Position numbers and translations under genes: made by a program | Source: an uncultured Planctomycetota bacterium | GTDB taxonomy: Bacteria > Planctomycetota > Planctomycetia > Pirellulales > Thermoguttaceae | Length of the DNA: 64,000 nt | NCBI GenBank assembly: GCA_902786505.1 | Contig: CADACS010000001.1 | Coordinates: 1 to 64,000 of the forward strand | Direction: 5' to 3' | Shown: positions 59,425 through 64,000 of the stretch, piece by piece | Numbering within the stretch: position 1 is the first letter of the stretch | Layout of the letters: each line of letters opens with the position of its first letter | The notes under the pieces: model-generated | What the model was told of the DNA's origin: nothing | Databases searched by the model: none | Seen by the model: the letters and a program-made list of their open reading frames with translations, nothing else

Positions 59425-60963
59425 ATGTCGGTCCGTTCGCATCGGGAGCCCGCCAGAAAAAGAGCGCTCGCCGTCGCGTGCGCCGCGGGCATGCTCGCGT
59501 GTCTTGGCGCCCTGACGACCGCGTTCCTATGGCGCAATCCCGACGTGTGGGACGGCGCCGCGCGCGGCGAGGTCGTCTTTCGCGTCCAGAGCAGGTCGAT
59601 GGAGCCCGAATACAGGGGGCCTCAGTTCTGGCAGACGTGCCCGAACTGCAGGGCGTCGTTCGCCGTCGCGTTCGACGCGCCCCCGACCGTCGCCGCGAAT
59701 TCCGAGCTCGTCGAGACCGACGGGATTTCCGGCGCGACCGAAGGCCTCGATCCGCAGACGAGCCGCGCCGCTCAGGAGGCCGCGCGCATCGTCGAAAAGA
59801 CGCGCGCGCTAACGTGCCCCCATTGCGGATACGACCGCGCGCCCGTCGCCGGAATGCGCTTTGAGAACGGCGCGACGGTAACCGCGGCGCGGCCCGGCGC
59901 CGAAACGGGGCCCGACAGTTTTTGGCGGCGCGTTCAACGCGCGCTGCGCCGCGAGACGGACCCCGAATTTCGCGCCAGAGAAGCGGCGGAATCGGCGGAG
60001 CGGCCGGAACGCTGGGACGTCGTCGTCTTTCGGGACGCGCTCGGCCGGCTCACGCTCAAGCGGGTCGTCGGGCTGCCCGGAGAGCGCGTCGCGATCTGCA
60101 ACGGCGATCTCGTCGTCGACGGCCGAACCCCGTACCGGTCCCTCAAGGGGGCGCTCGGTATGGCCGCGCCGATTCCGAACGTGGAATTTCGCCGCTCGGA
60201 CAGGCGCGTCGACGCGGTCGGCGTCGTGCGCGTCTGGCAGGACGGAGCGTCGAAAACCCTGACAAACGCGTTCTCTAACGAATCGTCGACGCCCTGCCTC
60301 AACGGGACGAACGTCGCGCCCGTGGAGCTTGTTCGCGACTTCATACTGAATTTCAACTGGTACGCCGACGACGGCGCGACGACAAAATTCGCGGCGCTCG
60401 CCCGACGGCCCGAAAGCGCGTGCCTGCTTGAATTTAACGAGGCGGACCGGTCGGTCGTTCTGCGCGTTAAGCCGCTTTTTAACGGCGCGGCAAGTTCCGG
60501 CAAGCCGTTCGCGAGCCTCGACGAGACCGACTTCGCCAACGAGCCGGGCCGACGCGTCGAGCTCGACGGCGAGCTCCCCCAAAATGCGCGTTTTTCCGTC
60601 GCGACGCTCGACGGAAGTATCCGGTTTGCGATTAACGGGGAAGAGCGCGCCCGGTTTGAGCTCGACGACTGGAACTCGACGGCGGCCGTGGCGATCGACG
60701 AGCCGTTCGCGCTCCTCGGCGACGTCGCGCGCGCGGCCAATCTCGCGCTCTTTCGCGATTTGCACTATTCGAACGCGTCCGAACCGCTCACGGCCGAATC
60801 GGCGCGCGAGCGAACGGAAACGCTCGCCGGACGCGAGACGCAAATTCCGCCGGGCCGGTATTTTATGCTCGGCGACAATTCGCCCGCCTCGGTCGACAGC
60901 CGGTTCGACGCGATCGGAACGGTCGACGGGGCGGATATCTTATTTGTTCTTCCGCAGCGATGA
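59425..60963 (+). CDS. Signal peptidase I (S26) with zinc-ribbon-like and beta insertions
   Basis: 512 residues, more than double a standard LepB. One N-terminal membrane helix (about 15-35) is followed by the catalytic Ser58 in VQSRSMEPEYRG (box B). Box D carries Lys212 in TLKRVVGLPGERVAI, and box E is PPGRYFMLGDNSPASVDSR (about 475-493). Between Ser and Lys lie two CxxC pairs (CPNC at about 72, CPHC at about 132) that could form a zinc ribbon. Between boxes D and E there is a 250-residue insertion with a beta-sandwich look. The catalytic dyad is complete, so it should cleave exported proteins on the outer side of the inner membrane. It follows thrC by 9 bp. Confidence 0.87.
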   Translation: MSVRSHREPARKRALAVACAAGMLACLGALTTAFLWRNPDVWDGAARGEVVFRVQSRSMEPEYRGPQFWQTCPNCRASFAVAFDAPPTVAANSELVETDGISGATEGLDPQTSRAAQEAARIVEKTRALTCPHCGYDRAPVAGMRFENGATVTAARPGAETGPDSFWRRVQRALRRETDPEFRAREAAESAERPERWDVVVFRDALGRLTLKRVVGLPGERVAICNGDLVVDGRTPYRSLKGALGMAAPIPNVEFRRSDRRVDAVGVVRVWQDGASKTLTNAFSNESSTPCLNGTNVAPVELVRDFILNFNWYADDGATTKFAALARRPESACLLEFNEADRSVVLRVKPLFNGAASSGKPFASLDETDFANEPGRRVELDGELPQNARFSVATLDGSIRFAINGEERARFELDDWNSTAAVAIDEPFALLGDVARAANLALFRDLHYSNASEPLTAESARERTETLAGRETQIPPGRYFMLGDNSPASVDSRFDAIGTVDGADILFVLPQR

Positions 60964-61039
60964 CGCGCGCGGAAGGTTGGAAACGGATCTGACGCGCCTT
61001 GAAGAGGCGCTTTTATTGGCATGACGCCGGAGGTAAACT

Positions 61040-61363
61040 ATGGGAACGCGAATTCCGCTCGATCCGGAAGAAATCAAACGACGGCAGCTTCAAGAGAAAC
61101 TCAAGTTAAGCTGCGCGGAAATCGGACTTTCCGTCCGCACGACGAACTGCTTGGACGAACAGGGAATAACGACGGTCGCCGACTTACTGCAGCGCAAACG
61201 CGCCGACCTGCTCAGTATTCCGAATTTCGGAGAGAAGACGCTCGAAGAGGTGCTCGGCGCGCTCGAACGGCTCGGGTTTGTACGGATCGAACGCCGCAAG
61301 AGCAAGTGCGGATACGCGCCCGAAGAGGCCGCCGCGCTCGCGGAAAAGGCCAAGAAGAACTAA
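61040..61363 (+). CDS. Free-standing RNA polymerase alpha C-terminal-domain-like protein
   Basis: 107 residues with GGAGG upstream of ATG 61040. After a basic N-terminal helix the segment LSVRTTNCLDEQGITTVADLL...LLSIPNFGEKTLEEVLGALERLGF is the alpha-CTD fold (two helix-hairpin-helix units) that in RpoA contacts UP-element DNA and activators. The alpha N-terminal assembly domain is absent. The C-terminus is Ala/Glu/Lys-rich. Free alpha-CTD-like proteins could act as DNA-binding proteins or compete for activators. No such activity is shown for this one. It lies 77 bp after the signal peptidase gene and 52 bp before the DUF3592 gene. Confidence 0.88.
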   Translation: MGTRIPLDPEEIKRRQLQEKLKLSCAEIGLSVRTTNCLDEQGITTVADLLQRKRADLLSIPNFGEKTLEEVLGALERLGFVRIERRKSKCGYAPEEAAALAEKAKKN

Positions 61364-61414
61364 TCGCGGCGCGCTGCGGCGCGCATACCTGACGAAGACG
61401 AAAGGCGAAAGAGA

Positions 61415-62683
61415 ATGACCGAACCGGCGAGAAGATCGACGAGTCTGTGGCGGCGTTTCATTGCGTTTCACAATCTTCGTCTCTCGGAGTCGATTCTCCT
61501 GTCGGGCGTCTTTCTCATAGGGCTCCTCATTCTGGCGATTCACCTTGCGACCTGGGGCCGCGAGGTCCGACGCGACTCGAAAAAGCTCATGGAGACGGTC
61601 TGCGTCGTACAGGGGCTGGTCGTGCGCGCGCGCGCCGACGATTCCGGACATACACGATATCGGCCCGAGCTCAAGATCCACTACGACTATGCGGGCGAAT
61701 CCTACGACGCGTGGGCGTTCGACCGAACGACCCTCACTGAAGATCAGGGCTTTTTCTACAGTTTGGAAGAAGCGAAGTCGATCGCCGAGTCGTACAAAAA
61801 GGGCGGAACGTACCGCTGCTGGATACGCGTCGACGAACCGAGTCAGGCGATTCTCGTTAAGAATAAGACGCTCTGGGGCTGGATCTTTCTCATTATACCC
61901 GCGTCCCTCATCCTGTTTGCCGGAGCGCTGCTCGTCGCGCGAGCGCGCGAAAAAGCGCGGTCTAAAGAGGAGCGAGCAAGCCGAAAGCGGCAGGAGACGC
62001 TCTATCCGAACGTGCCCGCGTTCGACGGAGAGACCGGCGAAGTTCTCGCCAAGCGGCTCCGTCCGGACGTGAAGTCCTCGTGGTCCTTTGCGTGTTCCGC
62101 GTTCGGCGCGCTCGCATGGAACGTCGCCTCGTGGATCGCGTTCCTCTATGTGATCGTTACGTCGAAAACGGCCGCAGACTACTGGTACGCGGCGCTCTTC
62201 GGCGCGCTCTTCTGCGGGGTAGGAGTCCTCTTTACCTGCCGGCTCTGGGGGCTCTATCGGATCGAACGCGTCGTCGGAGCGACCGTCTTGGAAATTTCAA
62301 CGTCTCCCATCGTGCCGGGCAGAAAAGTCAAAGCGTGTCTCTTTCTGCGGGGCCGCGTCGAAGCGAAACGGCTCGACGTGTTCGTTAAGTGCGACGAAAT
62401 CGCGCGGTACGTGCAGGGCACGAACTCCATTTGCCATCGGCACGAGATCTTTTCGCGCCCCGTCTATACGCAGTACGCGCTCGACGTGCCCGCAAAAGCA
62501 GAAGAGCAGGCGCGGTTTACCTTTGCGCTCCCGATCGGCGTCGCGCATTCGTTCGTCGCGGAGCACAACGAGATCGAATGGAAGCTTGTCGTCCAGATGG
62601 AATTTGCCGACGGAGGCGTCTTTACCCGCGATTTCGCGATCGTCGTTCACCCGTTCTTAGGGGAACGCGATTCCGGACGGTAG
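61415..62683 (+). CDS. DUF3592 membrane protein
   Basis: 422 residues with GGCGAAAGAG before ATG 61415. Four membrane helices are seen (about 27-47, 153-173, 225-245 and 252-272). Between helices 1 and 2 lies an extracytoplasmic domain with the DUF3592 pattern (RPELKIHYDYAGESYDAWAF, YRCWIRVDEPSQAIL). A C-terminal soluble beta domain of about 140 residues follows the last helix (IVPGRKVKACLFLRG ... FTFALPIGVAHSF ... WKLVVQMEF), resembling an arrestin-like or Ig-like fold. Function unknown. Confidence 0.8.
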   Translation: MTEPARRSTSLWRRFIAFHNLRLSESILLSGVFLIGLLILAIHLATWGREVRRDSKKLMETVCVVQGLVVRARADDSGHTRYRPELKIHYDYAGESYDAWAFDRTTLTEDQGFFYSLEEAKSIAESYKKGGTYRCWIRVDEPSQAILVKNKTLWGWIFLIIPASLILFAGALLVARAREKARSKEERASRKRQETLYPNVPAFDGETGEVLAKRLRPDVKSSWSFACSAFGALAWNVASWIAFLYVIVTSKTAADYWYAALFGALFCGVGVLFTCRLWGLYRIERVVGATVLEISTSPIVPGRKVKACLFLRGRVEAKRLDVFVKCDEIARYVQGTNSICHRHEIFSRPVYTQYALDVPAKAEEQARFTFALPIGVAHSFVAEHNEIEWKLVVQMEFADGGVFTRDFAIVVHPFLGERDSGR

Positions 62684-62799
62684 TTTGCGGCGGGTCAAAA
62701 AGAAGAACGGCGCCGCGGTTGAACGCGGGGCTGCAGGTTTGACAAAGGCGCGACGTTTGCCCTGCTGCGTCACGCCTTAGCGTCCGTCCAGACGTGTAG

Positions 62800-62834
62800 A
62801 AAAGAAGGCGGTTTATTTCAACGCCTTCGTTTTT
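62800..62834. terminator. Bidirectional terminator
   Basis: GAAGGCG (62804-62810) pairs with CGCCTTC (62822-62828), with TTTTCT on the minus side and GTTTTTA on the plus side. It serves the minus-strand gene ending at 62862. Confidence 0.65.
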
Positions 62835-62861
62835 ATCTACGATTTGAACGGGACGGTCTTT

Positions 62862-63179
62862 TCAAAAATCGTAACTAATATCGTTCTGAATCTCGTATTT
62901 CCCATTATTCTTTTCAATAATGTACGCGACCGCTTTATCAATGAGATCTTTGAGACGCTTTCTTGTTTCTTCGTCGGGGCAGCCGATATAGCGAAACTCA
63001 TGCGGAGTATCGATGAAGAACGTATCGTATAAATCGCTGACCGCCATAAAAGCGTCCGTTAGTTCCTGGTCGTCGTCCCATTCGGGCGGATTGTCTGTGT
63101 CGATAACGCCGCCGTCTTCGGCATAAAGCCAGATGGGATAGGTTTTGTATTCCAAAAGAAGCCTTATTTTTTTAATCAT
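62862..63179 (-). CDS. Small acidic cytosolic protein, unknown function
   Basis: 105 residues from ATG 63179; the extension to 63230 is Arg/His-rich and rejected. No signal or membrane segment. The sequence is acidic with a compact alpha/beta look (IWLYAEDGGVIDTDNPPEWD, then TDAFMAVSDLYDTFFI, and a final helix). The (E)DGGVIDTDNPPEW phrase is reminiscent of small immunity-like proteins of gut bacteria, but I cannot name the family and no toxin gene is visible. AT-richer than the host average. It lies 69 bp downstream of the next minus-strand gene, probably in the same transcript. Confidence 0.62.
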   Translation of the reverse strand: MIKKIRLLLEYKTYPIWLYAEDGGVIDTDNPPEWDDDQELTDAFMAVSDLYDTFFIDTPHEFRYIGCPDEETRKRLKDLIDKAVAYIIEKNNGKYEIQNDISYDF

Positions 63180-63247
63180 TTTGCTTTCACAGCGCTTATG
63201 CCTTTTGTGTCGGCGAGGGCGTCTTATCAATGTTTACGCGTTTACTC

Positions 63248-64000
63248 TTAGGGATTTATCTCGCGCCACAAATGTTGAAAACGCTCGTCGTCGCGGAGAT
63301 AAAACGCGCGGTTGGCTTCGCCTTTATCCTTGGCTTCGGGCGTCTTGGATTGCTGAACGGAGTCTGACGTCTCCGCCGACGCCGCGTCCCGTAAAAATTG
63401 AACGGCGCGTTCGTACTTTTCCGGCGCTTCCGTCTGTTCATACTGACGGTTGAGCCAGTCTAAAAAGGAGCCGTAACCGTTAAAAACGGGCGAGTTCTGA
63501 TCTTCGTTAAAAAAGAGAACGCGCCGTTTTATCAGTCCGCGACAGGCGGCCTTTGCCTGCTCGGGCGTAACTGAATACAGTTTAACGGCGTTCTCATACT
63601 GGCAGATCGCGAGTTCGGCTAGCTGGCAGTAGGCGTTAAACGCGTCCGCGTATCTTTCCTGTTTATAGTATACGCGGGCGCAAAACGAATACGCGCCGAC
63701 GTCGATAATCTGATATTGCCTGAGGCTTTTCTCGTATTCGCCGTTAAGTTCGTAAGCGATTCCAAGACAGATATATTTTGAACCCGGATTATAGGGAACG
63801 CCTTTAAAGCCCCTGATTCCGTTGGCGAGAGAAAGAGCCTTGGCTTTATCGCGGTTTTGAACGGCTTGCGCGAATTTCACATACTGACGTTCTGTAAGGT
63901 AAGAATTCACATTCTTTTGTATGACTATGACCGGGAATATCGAAAACGCCGAACAGGCTAAAAAAAGACAAAGCGGCGCTAAATATAACCGTCTGGAAAC
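63248..64000 (-). CDS. Membrane-associated TPR-like protein, 5' end beyond window edge
   Basis: About 250 residues are seen. A GTG at 63910 could be taken as the start, but the frame stays open to the window edge. The extra residues (SRRLYLAPLCLFLACSAF then SIFPVIVIQ) form a hydrophobic signal, anchor or lipobox-like segment, so the true start lies outside. The soluble part has TPR-like helix pairs (GSKYICLGIAYELNGEYEKSLRQYQ, YSFCARVYYKQERYADAFNAYCQLAELAI). It continues with a charged C-terminus ending in HLWREINP. Function unknown; a scaffold in the envelope is the likely class. Confidence 0.7.
   Translation of the reverse strand, partial: VSRRLYLAPLCLFLACSAFSIFPVIVIQKNVNSYLTERQYVKFAQAVQNRDKAKALSLANGIRGFKGVPYNPGSKYICLGIAYELNGEYEKSLRQYQIIDVGAYSFCARVYYKQERYADAFNAYCQLAELAICQYENAVKLYSVTPEQAKAACRGLIKRRVLFFNEDQNSPVFNGYGSFLDWLNRQYEQTEAPEKYERAVQFLRDAASAETSDSVQQSKTPEAKDKGEANRAFYLRDDERFQHLWREINP

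Noticed and set aside
1-64000. CRISPR arrays, tRNA or rRNA genes, riboswitches, prophage.
   Set aside because: No regular short repeats with spacers, no cloverleaf-like or rRNA-like stretches, and no phage structural genes were recognised. A covariance-model scan would be needed to exclude small RNAs.

Overview
This 64 kb window is gene-dense, high-GC bacterial chromosome. Its content points to a planctomycete (Planctomycetota, Pirellulales-like; the rank below phylum is inference). The main signs are a DUF1559 prepilin-like protein with the H-X9-DG tail paired with a small lipoprotein, an HzsA-related protein with NPCBM domain and CxxCH haem motifs, a secreted FAD-dependent oxidoreductase, a DUF1573 protein, several secreted glycosidases, and planctomycete-style TlpA proteins with long helical N-termini. 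No rRNA, tRNA, CRISPR array or prophage was seen.

Layout. 1-7.7 kb: the 3' end of an alpha-L-rhamnosidase-like gene, a secreted alpha/beta hydrolase, alanine dehydrogenase, a BNR/sialidase-like protein and a protease-fold protein without its triad. 8.0-13.7 kb: a housekeeping run NUDIX - rph - phoH - 7TM-HD phosphohydrolase (PgpH type) - ybeY, followed by an exported EEP-family phosphatase/nuclease. 14.6-20.7 kb: an AT-richer island that starts with an intact IS5-family element and ends with a decayed direct copy of that element's left end. Between them lie a Cys-rich exported small protein, a C-terminally anchored envelope protein, a DUF1573 protein and a PMT/ArnT-like glycosyltransferase with Asn at the usual catalytic Asp. 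20.8-31 kb: FAD oxidoreductase, chloramphenicol acetyltransferase, a two-module ABC-2 permease, a TPR protein, a carbohydrate-esterase-like hydrolase and an FGE-sulfatase-like protein.

31-50 kb carries five TlpA-like paralogues, interspersed with a GH51 arabinofuranosidase, the HzsA-like protein and the DUF1559/lipoprotein pair. Three paralogues keep WCxPC. Two are double-module proteins of 917 and 863 residues whose CxxC sites are gone. All five share an N-terminal box of the form (L/V)-x-x-P-(E/D)-G-(K/E)-(D/S)-x-x-(F/Y)-Y, which occurs three times in each large protein. The two large genes are a visible tandem duplication with both breakpoints readable, and the last tlpA has a decayed copy of its own 3' end behind it. 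This family is the best candidate for an undescribed system here.

50-64 kb: a type II pseudopilin-like protein, GH36 alpha-galactosidase, hypoxanthine phosphoribosyltransferase, a GH42-like secreted protein, lspA, thrC, a signal peptidase I with a zinc-ribbon-like insertion, a free-standing RNA polymerase alpha-CTD protein, a DUF3592 membrane protein, and two AT-richer genes of unknown function on the minus strand, the last running off the window edge.

Taken together, the exported glycosidases (rhamnosidase-, sialidase-, arabinofuranosidase-, alpha-galactosidase- and GH42-like) and esterases suggest a saprophyte or gut-associated degrader of complex glycans. The TlpA family suggests substantial investment in envelope thiol or protein-folding chemistry. 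Most transcription units have a readable sigma-70-type promoter and an intrinsic terminator.
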